The notes beneath the pieces are model-generated. The model saw nothing but the letters and a program-made list of their open reading frames with translations, ran no database searches and was not told the origin of the DNA. Source: Deltaproteobacteria bacterium (GTDB lineage: Bacteria > Desulfobacterota > Binatia > DP-6). Taken from it: 12,477 nt of DNA. The stretch is taken from the NCBI GenBank assembly GCA_005879245.1, contig VBLA01000128.1, positions 1 through 12,477 on the forward strand. The letters are read 5' to 3'. Position 1 is the stretch's first letter. Every line of letters begins with the position of its first letter. Shown here one piece after another: positions 1 through 8,067 of the stretch. Both the position numbers and the translations under genes were made by a program.

Positions 1-338
1 CCCTTGCGGGCCTCGCTCAGGCCGAGCTGCCGTCGAGCCACCTCGGCGATCCGGTGCGGATCACGCAGCGTGGCGAGCTCGACCTCGAGCTCGCGCTGCT
101 CGTGCTCGAGACGGAGCTCCATCTGCCGTGCCAACGAGAGGTCGTAGCCTAGGTGATCGATCTGCAGGCCGACACAGACCTGCAGGAGACAGATGACGAT
201 CAGCAGAGCTCCGAGAAAGAGGACGCGGCGGACGAGCCAGACCCGCATGACCCGCAGAAGCGTCCTGTTCTCCCCGGATCGACCGACCAGGGACCGCCGG
301 ACGGTGAGCCGGCGGACGTCTCCGCTCGCGACGCTCAT
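1..338 (-). CDS. ftsL: Cell division protein FtsL (C-terminal end cut by window edge)
   Basis: FtsL is a small bitopic membrane protein of the divisome; with FtsB and FtsQ it activates septal peptidoglycan synthesis by FtsW-FtsI. My translation from the ATG at 338 gives 112 residues before the window edge. It has a basic cytoplasmic N-terminus (about 1-38), one hydrophobic membrane span (about 39-58, VLFLGALLIVICLLQ region), and a charged heptad-like coiled coil (about 66-92). It then has the family ending DPHRIAEVARRQLGL (93-107). The start is firm because ATGA at 338-335 overlaps the rsmH stop codon, implying translational coupling. Order mraZ-rsmH-ftsL is the classic start of the dcw cluster, so ftsI is expected next, outside the window. 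Only the last few residues should be missing. Identification rests on topology, motif and context. Confidence 0.9.
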   Translation of the reverse strand, partial: MSVASGDVRRLTVRRSLVGRSGENRTLLRVMRVWLVRRVLFLGALLIVICLLQVCVGLQIDHLGYDLSLARQMELRLEHEQRELEVELATLRDPHRIAEVARRQLGLSEARK

Positions 339-1366
339 GCCCCTCGGAGGCGCTCCACGACGCGCAGGCGAGCGCTGCGCGCGCGGGGGTTGCGGGCGAT
401 CTCCGACGGAGCCGGCCGGAGGGGTCGCCGCGTGAGGATGCGCACCTTGGCCTTCCAGCCACACGCGCAGGCGACCATGCCCGGCGGACAGAGGCAGCTC
501 GCTCCCCAGCGACGGAACGCGTCCTTCACCCGGCGGTCCTCGAGCGAGTGATAGGCGAGCACCGCGAGACGCCCTCCCGGGCGGAGGGCGGCCCAGCCGT
601 CGACGAGAAAGCGTTCCAGGCGATCGAGTTCCTCGTTCACCGCGATTCGGATGGCCTGGAAGGTCCGGGTCGCATTCGTCCGGTAGCCGGCGGGCCCCGG
701 CCCGCGACGGGGTTTCCCGTGTCCGAGCACTCCGGCCACCGCCCGAGCGAGCTCCTCGGTCGTACGCAGGGGCCGGGCCCGCACGATCGCGCGCGCCACC
801 GCCCGCGCGCGGGGCTCCTCCCCGTACCGCGAGATCGCCTGGGCCAGGTCCTGCACCGGCCAGGTGTTCACGATCTCGGCCGCATCCCGCCCCTCCCCCG
901 GATCCATGCGCATGTCGAGCGGTCCGGCCGCCCGGAAGCTGAATCCGCGCATGGGATCGTCGAGCTGGAGGGAGCTCACGCCGAGGTCGAGCAGCACGGC
1001 ATCCGCTCCTTCGCCCCAGCCCACTTCCGGAAGAATCGCACGCAGACGAGCGAAATCACCATGTCGCAGGACGACCCGGTCAGCCGCAGGGAGTAGTCGC
1101 TCGCGGGCGCGCGCCAGCGCGCGCGGATCGCGATCGACCCCGAGCAGGCGCGCACCGGGCGCCCCGGCCACCAGGGCGGCGGCGTGCCCGCCGAGGCCGA
1201 CGGTCGCGTCGACGAGACGGGCACCCGGCCGGGGGCGCAGCCACTCCACCACCTCCCCAACCATCACCGGCACATGGGCAGCGCCCACCGGCCCGATGTC
1301 CGTCTCCCTCGTCATTGGCGGCGCCCCGGTTGTCGTGCGCTGGCTGGCCGCGGTCGCCGCCTTCAC
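335..1366 (-). CDS. rsmH: 16S rRNA (cytosine(1402)-N(4))-methyltransferase RsmH
   Basis: RsmH (MraW) uses S-adenosylmethionine to methylate N4 of C1402 in the 16S rRNA decoding centre. The 343-residue product shows the family signatures: HVPVMVGEVVEWL (31-43), the SAM-binding motif VDATVGLGGHAAAL (52-65), GVDRDPRA (76-83), and LLDLGVSSLQLDDPMRGFSF (125-144). It also has NATRTFQAIRIAVNEEL, the late motif GGRLAVLAYHSLEDRRVKDA, and the usual small cysteine cluster near the C-terminus (CLCPP then CACG). Family members are about 310 residues, so the N-terminus is slightly long. I chose the GTG at 1366 because GGAGAGG lies just upstream at a workable distance. An ATG at 1315 (MTRETDIG) is possible but has no ribosome-binding site. 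It lies 62 nt after mraZ and overlaps ftsL by 4 nt. Confidence 0.97.
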   Translation of the reverse strand: MKAATAASQRTTTGAPPMTRETDIGPVGAAHVPVMVGEVVEWLRPRPGARLVDATVGLGGHAAALVAGAPGARLLGVDRDPRALARARERLLPAADRVVLRHGDFARLRAILPEVGWGEGADAVLLDLGVSSLQLDDPMRGFSFRAAGPLDMRMDPGEGRDAAEIVNTWPVQDLAQAISRYGEEPRARAVARAIVRARPLRTTEELARAVAGVLGHGKPRRGPGPAGYRTNATRTFQAIRIAVNEELDRLERFLVDGWAALRPGGRLAVLAYHSLEDRRVKDAFRRWGASCLCPPGMVACACGWKAKVRILTRRPLRPAPSEIARNPRARSARLRVVERLRGA

Positions 1367-1428
1367 CGTTCATCCTCTCCTCCGCCTCCCGGCGGCCGGC
1401 TTTCACGCCCTCTTCACATCACTGCGGC

Positions 1429-1881
1429 TCACAGGTCGAGGTCGCCCCAGCGCTCGGGATACTCGAGGAACGCCCGCTCGTCGGTGGCAAAGACCTGCTG
1501 CCAAGCATCCTTTTCCCAGATGCGGAACTTCTCGATGTCACCCGTGAAGACCACGTCGCGCTTGAGACCGGCGTACTCCCGCAGGTGCTGCGGAATGAGG
1601 ATTCGCCCCTGCCCATCGAGCTGGTACTCGTGGGCCCCCGAGACGTAGTAATTGCGGAAGCTGACGAGGCGCGGGTCGAAGCGCTTCTGCGACTGGAGAC
1701 GCACCTCCAGCTGTCGCCAGGCCGCGAGCGGATAGACGTCGAGGCAACGCACGCCGCGAATCGCGTACTTGGTGACGACGAGGCGCTCTTCCTGGAGCCC
1801 GGAGAGCGCCTCGCGGAAGCGGGCCGGGATGGCCACCCGCCCCTTGTCGTCCACCGTATGCTCGAAGTGCCCGCGGAACAT
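1429..1881 (-). CDS. mraZ: Transcriptional regulator MraZ
   Basis: MraZ is a DNA-binding protein of the SpoVT/AbrB superfamily. It forms a ring-shaped oligomer and, in E. coli, represses its own dcw promoter through repeated TGGG-type boxes. From the ATG at 1881 the product is 150 residues, close to family size. It contains the two tandem swapped-hairpin AbrB repeats with their diagnostic turns: DDKGRVAIPARFRE at 11-24 and DGQGRILIPQHLREY at 89-103. The start MFRGHF matches the conserved family N-terminus and is preceded by GGTGGA. A GTG at 1890 would add three residues (MDG) but has no good ribosome-binding site. It is the first gene of the division cluster, followed by rsmH and ftsL. Matching MraZ boxes and a promoter lie upstream (1921-2005), so autoregulation is likely. 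Confidence 0.96.
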   Translation of the reverse strand: MFRGHFEHTVDDKGRVAIPARFREALSGLQEERLVVTKYAIRGVRCLDVYPLAAWRQLEVRLQSQKRFDPRLVSFRNYYVSGAHEYQLDGQGRILIPQHLREYAGLKRDVVFTGDIEKFRIWEKDAWQQVFATDERAFLEYPERWGDLDL

Positions 1882-1920
1882 CCCGTCCACCGTGGAGCGC
1901 CGCTACCACCCGTCCTATTG

Positions 1921-1967
1921 CCCCACTTGCCACACCACCTCTTCCATCCAACCCCACTTTGCCCCAC
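1921..1967 (-). promoter_or_regulatory. MraZ operator (repeated GTGGGG boxes)
   Basis: On the minus strand the mraZ leader contains GTGGGG at 1967-1962 and again at 1957-1952. A degenerate ATGGAA follows at 1947-1942, and another GTGGGG lies at 1926-1921. The first three have an exact 10-bp period, so they sit on one DNA face. This matches the known E. coli and Mycoplasma MraZ operator, made of direct TGGG-type repeats with 5-nt spacers at about one helical turn. The boxes lie about 40-86 nt upstream of the mraZ ATG and just downstream of the predicted promoter, a good position for autorepression. Box identity is by pattern; binding is inferred. Confidence 0.75.
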
Positions 1968-1976
1968 CGTCGGGGG

Positions 1977-2005
1977 CTTGTAACGAACGCGCCCCGGGCT
2001 GTCAA
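1977..2005 (-). promoter_or_regulatory. Probable sigma70-type promoter of mraZ / dcw cluster
   Basis: Minus strand: a perfect -35 hexamer TTGACA at 2005-2000, a 17-nt spacer, and a -10 hexamer TACAAG at 1982-1977 (four of six consensus bases). The start site would fall near 1970, immediately before the first MraZ box. The spacing and the perfect -35 stand out in this GC-rich sequence. The -10 element is only moderate, so the call is probable. Confidence 0.6.
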
Positions 2006-2018
2006 GAATGCCGCTCGA

Positions 2019-2037
2019 GGCCGGGCAAGCGCCGGCC
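2019..2037 (-). terminator. Terminator-like hairpin after rnpB
   Basis: GGCCGG (2019-2024) and CCGGCC (2032-2037) form a 6-bp GC stem around a 7-nt loop, directly beyond the 3' strand of rnpB helix P1. In the direction of transcription only a weak T-containing stretch follows (ATTCTT near 2010-2005). This is therefore not a canonical intrinsic terminator and may be a processing or weak pausing structure. Confidence 0.3.
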
Positions 2038-2427
2038 GCCGGAGGAGGTCTGTAAGCCGGATTCTGTTCTCCCGCCCAGATCGCGGGAGCAGCAACCATT
2101 CGTCTGGCCCCCCGGTTACCCGGGGGATCGAGCGACCGACCCGAGGGAACGGACGGGCCATCCGCGCCAGGCCAAAAGGCCAGGCCTCCCTCCTACGCGG
2201 TCTTGCTCCGGGTGGGGTTTACCGAGCGCCCGCCCTCACGGGCGGGCCTGGCGAGCTCTTACCTCGCCGTTTCACCCTTGCTCCGGACCAACGGCCCGGG
2301 GCGGACTCCTTTCTGTGGCACTTTCCCCCGATCGCTCGGGGCCGTCGTTAGCGGCCACCCTGCCCTGCGGAGTCCGGACTTTCCTCCCGCCACGCCGTGG
2401 CGGGCGGTTGCTCGACCTCCTCCGGCG
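2037..2427 (-). ncRNA. rnpB: RNase P RNA component, bacterial class A
   Basis: RNase P RNA is the ribozyme that cuts the 5' leaders from pre-tRNAs. On the minus strand the 5' region contains the conserved GGAGGAAAGTCCGGACTC core (about 2396-2370), then GGGCAGGGTG and a GGGTGAAACGG stretch. The GGTAAACCCC element lies near 2222-2213, and AGAATCCGGCTTACAGACC near the 3' end (2065-2047). The ends are fixed by helix P1: bases 2425-2414 pair perfectly with 2050-2039 over 12 bp. The length of about 390 nt is normal for class A. The 5' end is only about 13 nt after the stop codon of the upstream zinc-ribbon gene, and I see no clear promoter between them. Co-transcription with later trimming, or a promoter inside that gene, is therefore likely. 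Exact ends are uncertain by a few bases. Confidence 0.96.
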
Positions 2428-2439
2428 GACACGTTCCCT

Positions 2440-3165
2440 TCACCTGCTGGCCTCCTCGCCCTCGGACCGCCAGAAGAGGATGCGCTGGCAGCTCGGGCAG
2501 AGGATCACATGCTGGTTACGCTGGATCTCGTTGAAGAGCTGGGGCGGTACGCGCATCCGGCAGCCCTGACAGATACCCCCGCGGATCTCCACGACCGCCA
2601 CCCCACCCCGGCGAGAGAAGATCAGCTCGTACTTGCGGCGGAGGTCGGAGTCGACCGTCTGTACCAGCTCGCTGCGCCTGGCTCGCTCGCGCTCGATCTC
2701 GGCCGCCAAACGGGCGAATTTCTCTCGCTGGTCCGCCGCCTCCCCGTCGCGCGTGGTCGTCAGGCGCGCCAGCTCGGTCTCCAGCCCGGTCAGCCGCGCG
2801 CTGGCCGTCTCCCCCTCCTCCATGATCGACACGAGCTCGGTCTCGACCGTACTCGTCTCCTCCTTCAGCAGGTCGATCTCCCGCTTTGCGAGTCCGAGCT
2901 CCTTGTCGTTGCGGATGCGCGTGATCCGCATGCGACGGTCCTTCATCTTCGTCTCGGCCGCCGTTAGACGGGCCTCGAGGTCGCGCTGCTTCGCCGCCAG
3001 CCCCGCCACTTCTTCGCGTACCTTCGTGGCCGCGGTGTTCTGCGCACGGATCGCCTCTTCCAGGGCGGCGGCGCGCGCTTCACCCTCGGCCACCTCGAGA
3101 GTCTTCGCGCGCAGGCTCTGGTCGACGATCTGGAGGTCCGCGAGTAGCTCGATCTGGGTCGCCAA
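2440..3165 (-). CDS. Coiled-coil C4-type zinc-ribbon protein (DUF164 / CdsZ-FlgZ family)
   Basis: The 241-residue product has a long charged alpha-helical hairpin (about 1-180, heptad-like Leu/Ala/Glu pattern). A C-terminal zinc ribbon follows, with two CxxC knuckles: CQGC (199-202) and CPSC (223-226), separated by a basic/hydrophobic linker. This is the architecture of the zf-RING_7/DUF164 family, whose characterised members include Helicobacter HP0958 (FlgZ; binds RpoN and flagellin mRNA) and chlamydial CT398 (CdsZ). The molecular role here is unknown; an RNA- or sigma-linked adaptor role is only suggested by homologues. I place the start at the TTG at 3165 (MATQIELLADLQ) because it has an ideal ribosome-binding site. 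An ATG at 3219 would lie inside the tRNA gene. It follows the tRNA by 31 nt and precedes rnpB by about 13 nt. Confidence 0.88.
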   Translation of the reverse strand: MATQIELLADLQIVDQSLRAKTLEVAEGEARAAALEEAIRAQNTAATKVREEVAGLAAKQRDLEARLTAAETKMKDRRMRITRIRNDKELGLAKREIDLLKEETSTVETELVSIMEEGETASARLTGLETELARLTTTRDGEAADQREKFARLAAEIERERARRSELVQTVDSDLRRKYELIFSRRGGVAVVEIRGGICQGCRMRVPPQLFNEIQRNQHVILCPSCQRILFWRSEGEEASR

Positions 3166-3172
3166 GTCCGCT

Positions 3173-3178
3173 CTCCCC
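3173..3178 (-). promoter_or_regulatory. Ribosome-binding site deciding the TTG start of the zinc-ribbon gene
   Basis: GGGGAG at 3178-3173 (minus strand) lies 7 nt before TTG at 3165-3163. The only in-frame ATG further upstream (3219) is within the mature tRNA sequence, so this site supports the rare TTG start. Confidence 0.65.
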
Positions 3179-3196
3179 GTCTCGGTGCTGCGCGGT

Positions 3197-3270
3197 TGGG
3201 CCCAGTGTGATTCGAACACACGACCGACCGGTTATGAGCCGGCAGCTCTCACCACCTGAGCTATGGGCCC
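3197..3270 (-). tRNA. tRNA with CAU anticodon, probably tRNA-Ile2 (k2C/lysidine type)
   Basis: The 74-nt sequence folds as a complete cloverleaf on the minus strand. The acceptor stem is GGGCCCA paired with TGGGCCC, with discriminator A. The D arm is GCTC/GAGC with a GG-containing loop, the anticodon arm is GCCGG-CTCATAA-CCGGT, and the T arm is GTGTG-TTCGAAT-CACAC. Anticodon CAU could belong to elongator Met or to Ile2. The C4-G69 and C5-G68 acceptor pairs and the GGCTCATAACC anticodon region resemble Ile2, in which TilS converts the wobble C to lysidine to read AUA. It is not initiator tRNA: the first acceptor pair is a normal G-C. CCA is not encoded; the bases after the discriminator are ACC. 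The cloverleaf is certain; the Ile2 identity is about 75% likely. Confidence 0.95.
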
Positions 3271-3434
3271 GCCATGGGGAATGAATCACCGAACGGAGCC
3301 TTCTGCAAGTATGACGACTCGTGAGGACGCATTTCGGGCTGTGCGGCGAAGCGAGACGCGCGAAGAGGAGCGCGTCACATCAGCCGGCGCAGCCGCACCG
3401 TGCGGCGGTCGCGCAGCGCGAACTGCGACGGCAC

Positions 3435-3551
3435 GTCCCGGGAGCCGGGGCGCCGGCGGAGCGCCTATGAGCGCCGAACGCGACGGTCTATCCGAGGCGC
3501 GGTGCGCGGCGGCGCGAATCGAAGCGGAGCCGGCGCCCCGGCTCCCGGGAC
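3435..3551. repeat. Perfect 23-bp inverted repeat in the rpoD-tRNA intergenic gap
   Basis: Arms at 3435-3457 and 3529-3551 are exact reverse complements over 23 bp, separated by 71 nt. The right arm begins 20 nt after the rpoD stop codon. It can also fold alone: GGAGCCGG (3526-3533) and CCGGCTCC (3538-3545) around the loop CGCC form an 8-bp hairpin. No U-tract follows on the minus strand, so it is not a canonical intrinsic terminator. It may be a 3'-end stabiliser or processing structure for the operon mRNA, or a dispersed palindromic element. The rest of the 3271-3570 gap shows no gene; only a loose AT-richer stretch near 3295-3320 could hold the tRNA promoter, and I could not assign boxes with confidence. 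Confidence 0.8.
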
Positions 3552-3570
3552 CGCGGCCTCGGCTCGCTCC

Positions 3571-5251
<1,681 letters not shown>

Positions 5252-5277
<26 letters not shown>

Positions 5278-7066
5278 GGTCGACTCCTATCTTGTGGGCT
5301 TTCTGTGTCGAATCTGGGTCCATCAGACGTTGCAGCTCGCGAACCGCGGCGGCGGATGCCGCGGCGTCGCCACGGGCCTCGGCAGCACGGATCTCGTCGC
5401 GGAGGCGGCGGGTCTCTCCACGCTGCCGGCGGCGACGAATGGCAGCGATGCAGTCGGCAACCGCGCGGGCACGATCCTCCTCCGCCTCCTCGCCGAGCAC
5501 ACGCCGTGCCACCCGATCCCGGAGCTGGGGCGGTACGACGTCGATCACCGCGGCCGGGTCGTGGACGATCGCCGTCAGGCTCTCCGCGGTCCGTCGCCAA
5601 AGAGGATGAGCGAAATCGGGGATGACGTTCTCGACGCGCACGCGGTTGGCAACCTCCGGGTCGGCGGCCATCAGCTCGACCAGCAGCTCCTCGGGACCGC
5701 CAGCGGCCTCCGGCGCCCTCGCGGCGTCCTCGCGTCCGGGAGACGCGAGCTCCGGGCGCCCCTCCTCGCGCAGGGATTCCTCGCGAACGCCGAGACGCTC
5801 GGCTGCGAGGCGCGCCAGCGCATCCCGCTCGAAGGGGCTCCGCACCCGTCGGAGGATGCGAGTCACCTCCTTCGCCGCCTCGGCGTGACGTCCGACCGCG
5901 TCTCGGCGCGGTCCGGCGAGCTCCTCCAGGTACGCCTCGACGAGCGGCTCGGCGGCCGCAAGGCACGCCTCGAGCGCCTCGCGTCCCTTCGCCCGCACGA
6001 AGGTGTCGGGGTCCTCGCCAGCGGGGAGGAATGCCCCCCGACCCCAGAGTCCCGCCTCGAGCAGGGCCGGAAAGCTCCGTGCCGCCGCCCGGCGTCCGGC
6101 CTGGTCGCCGTCGAAGCAGGCGATCACCACCTCGCTCAGGCGGCGGAGGACGCGGAGCTGGTCCACGGTGAGCGCCGTGCCGAGCGGCGCGACGACCTCC
6201 TCGACCCCGGCCTGCGCGCAGGCGATCGCGTCCAGATAGCCCTCGACCACGACCGCCCGTCCTGCGCGACGGATGGGCTCGCGCGCCTGGAAGAGGCCGT
6301 AGAGCATCTGTCCCTTCCGGAAGAGCGGCGACTCGGGGGAGTTGAGGTACTTGGGGGGTGGGTCGCCGGTAGCTGGTCTCCCGGGGAGAACCCGCCCACC
6401 GAAAGCCACCACCTTGCCGCTCGGGTCCGTGATCGGAAACATCAGCCGATCGCGGAAGCGATCGAAGACGCCGCCCGGACCCTCGGCACGGTCACGCCGC
6501 AGGAGAAGCCCAGCGGTGATCGCGTCCTCGAGCGGGAAGTTCTTCGCGCGGAGGTGGCGAGCCAGCACGTCGCCCGCGCCGGGGGCATAGCCGAGCCCGA
6601 AGCGGCGGACCGTCTCATCGCGGAGCCCCCGCTCCCGCACGTAGTCACGCGCCCCGGCGCCCAGCGGGCCAGCGAGCGCCGCCTGGAAAAACGCTGCGGC
6701 AGCGGCGTTGACGGCAACCAGCGGCTCCGCGGTCCGCCCGCGTGCACCCACCGTCTCCGGGACCGGAATCCCGAAACGTTCCGCGACCCGCCGGACCGCC
6801 TCCGGGAACGCGAGCGACTCGGTCCGCATGACGAACGCAAAGACGTCGCCATGGACCCCGCAACCGAAGCAGTGGAAGAACCCGCGCTCCTCGCTGACCG
6901 TGAAGGACGGAGTCTTCTCGGCGTGGAACGGGCAGAGGCCCACGGCGCTCCGCCCCCGGCGACGCAGCGTGACGACGTCCGAGACGACCTCGGTGAGGCT
7001 TGCTCGCTCGCGGACTCGCCGGATCGCCTCCTCGGCGATGAGTCCGCCCGCGCGTCCCTCAGACAT
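5252..7066 (-). CDS. dnaG: DNA primase DnaG
   Basis: DnaG makes the RNA primers for replication at the fork, working with the DnaB helicase. From the ATG at 7066 the product is 604 residues, normal for the family. It has an N-terminal CHC2 zinc-binding domain with C45, H48, C66 and C69 (CPFH and CFGC). The primase core includes the segment [20 protein letters not shown]. The Toprim catalytic site has VVVEGYLD (E275) and ACFDGDQAG (D319, D321), followed by a helical C-terminal region expected to bind DnaB. A GTG at 7075 would add three residues (MAS) but lacks a ribosome-binding site; the ATG has GGTGG a few bases upstream. The ATG overlaps the cvpA stop by 8 nt, and the 3' end overlaps rpoD by 26 nt. 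These couplings fit the macromolecular synthesis operon. Confidence 0.97.
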
Positions 7067-7631
7067 GCTCGCCACCCGGACGCGCCAGGAGCCCGCGGCC
7101 CGTCTGGAGGACCCCCGCGGCGAGCCGGGTGAGCGGGCGCCCGAGCGTGGAGGCCGCGACCACCTCGCTGAGACTCGACGAGGGAGCGAAGCGCACGACG
7201 AGCAGGAGACCGAACCCGAGGAAGGTCGCGCCCCGCAGCACGCCGACCAGCGCGCCGGCCGTCCGGTTCAGGCTGCCGAGCGGCAGCGCACGCACCAGCC
7301 GGTCGGTGAGCGCACCAAGGAGATGCGCGACGACGACCGTCCCGAGAAACAGCGCGGCATAGGCGGCCGGTGCGGCAGCCAGCATGGGCAGGAGATGCCG
7401 CGCGACCAGCGCGTCGGCGAGGCTGAGGCCAACCGCCGCGGCGAGCAGCACGCCACCCAACAGGCCCGCCAGGCCGAAGCCCTCTCGACAGAAGCCCCGC
7501 CAGTACCCTCGCAGCGCGAACGGGACAAGGAGGACGGCGAGGAGTGCGTCGACCTGGTTCAGGCTACCCTCCGCGTACCCGCCTCGCCGGCGGCGCCCAG
7601 GGCCCCCCACCCACAAGCGCCGATGCGGCAC
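7059..7631 (-). CDS. CvpA family membrane protein
   Basis: This is an integral inner-membrane protein of the CvpA family, named for a role in colicin V production and since linked to envelope stress and bile tolerance in enterobacteria. Its biochemical activity is unknown. The signature NQVDALLAVLLVPFALRGYWRGF is followed by about four hydrophobic segments (roughly 27-42, 51-69, 84-105 and 130-147) and a polar tail. The family normally starts right at the NxVD motif. In this reading the GTG at 7631 adds a 23-residue basic stretch, with GGAGG 9 nt upstream. A CTG at 7562, with GGAGG 5 nt upstream, would give the family-like N-terminus (167 residues). It lies between rpsU and dnaG and overlaps dnaG by 8 nt, so it belongs to this operon. 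The family call is good; the start is unsettled. Confidence 0.82.
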   Translation of the reverse strand: MPHRRLWVGGPGRRRRGGYAEGSLNQVDALLAVLLVPFALRGYWRGFCREGFGLAGLLGGVLLAAAVGLSLADALVARHLLPMLAAAPAAYAALFLGTVVVAHLLGALTDRLVRALPLGSLNRTAGALVGVLRGATFLGFGLLLVVRFAPSSSLSEVVAASTLGRPLTRLAAGVLQTGRGLLARPGGEHV

Positions 7632-7652
7632 CGCACGCGGCCTCCCCTCCTC

Positions 7653-7677
7653 GATCCCACCGGGGTTCCCGGGGATC
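7653..7677 (-). other. Hairpin between rpsU and cvpA
   Basis: GATCCC (7653-7658) pairs with GGGATC (7672-7677), and inside it CGGG pairs with CCCG around GTT, giving about 10 bp with a 2-nt bulge. It lies in the 96-nt rpsU-cvpA gap. No T-tract follows on the minus strand, so it is not a standard terminator. E. coli has an internal terminator between rpsU and dnaG; this may be a functional counterpart (attenuation or RNA processing), but that is inference. Confidence 0.4.
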
Positions 7678-7727
7678 GGAGCGGCTGGGCGCGCCGGAGC
7701 GCGCGGGGAGCGTGCGGGCCGGAGAAT

Positions 7728-7919
7728 CTACACGCGAGCAGCGCGTCGGAGGGCGCGCTTGCGCGCGGCCATGGCCTTCCGCTTCCGACGCACGCTCGGC
7801 TTCTCGTAGTGCTCGCGCTTCCGTAGCTCGGCCAGGATGCCGGCCTTTTCGCATTGCTTCTTGAAGCGACGGATAGCGCTCTCGATGGGCTCGTTCTCCT
7901 TGACCCGAACCCCTGCCAT
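7728..7919 (-). CDS. rpsU: 30S ribosomal protein bS21
   Basis: bS21 is a small basic protein of the 30S platform near the anti-Shine-Dalgarno end of 16S rRNA, and it helps initiate translation. The 63-residue product, within the usual size range, begins [20 protein letters not shown]. It continues with the family pattern [20 protein letters not shown] and [17 protein letters not shown], ending in a strongly Arg/Lys-rich tail. The ATG at 7919 has a purine-rich site (AAGGGGGTG) about 10 nt upstream. It is the first gene of the macromolecular synthesis operon, in which bS21, primase and sigma70 production are linked. Confidence 0.97.
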   Translation of the reverse strand: MAGVRVKENEPIESAIRRFKKQCEKAGILAELRKREHYEKPSVRRKRKAMAARKRALRRAARV

Positions 7920-7994
7920 CTCGTGAACTCACCCCCTTCCCGTGCGGAGGAGCCCGAAATGACGCTGGACAGGCCTCCCCCCGGGAAAGGCGCA

Positions 7995-8023
7995 ACCATT
8001 GAGCAAAACCGGTAGTCAGTCAA
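7995..8023 (-). promoter_or_regulatory. Possible promoter of the rpsU operon
   Basis: Minus strand: TTGACT at 8023-8018 (five of six -35 bases), a 17-nt spacer, then AATGGT at 8000-7995 (three of six -10 bases). It lies about 75-105 nt upstream of the rpsU ATG, in the only gap before this operon. The weak -10 makes this tentative. The remainder of 7920-8067 shows no gene and no clear terminator for the upstream phosphodiesterase gene. Confidence 0.35.
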
Positions 8024-8067
8024 GGCGAAGTGCCAACCGCGGCCTCCTGCCCGCTGCACGCGAGCCG

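Noticed and set aside
3166..3219. Longer start (ATG at 3219) for the zinc-ribbon protein
   Set aside because: The start would lie inside the mature tRNA sequence and the extra 18 residues are not family-like. The TTG at 3165 has an ideal ribosome-binding site.
3271..3434. Possible small gene or promoter in the gap before the tRNA
   Set aside because: No ORF with native codon bias; AT-richer bases near 3300 gave no -35/-10 pair of acceptable quality.
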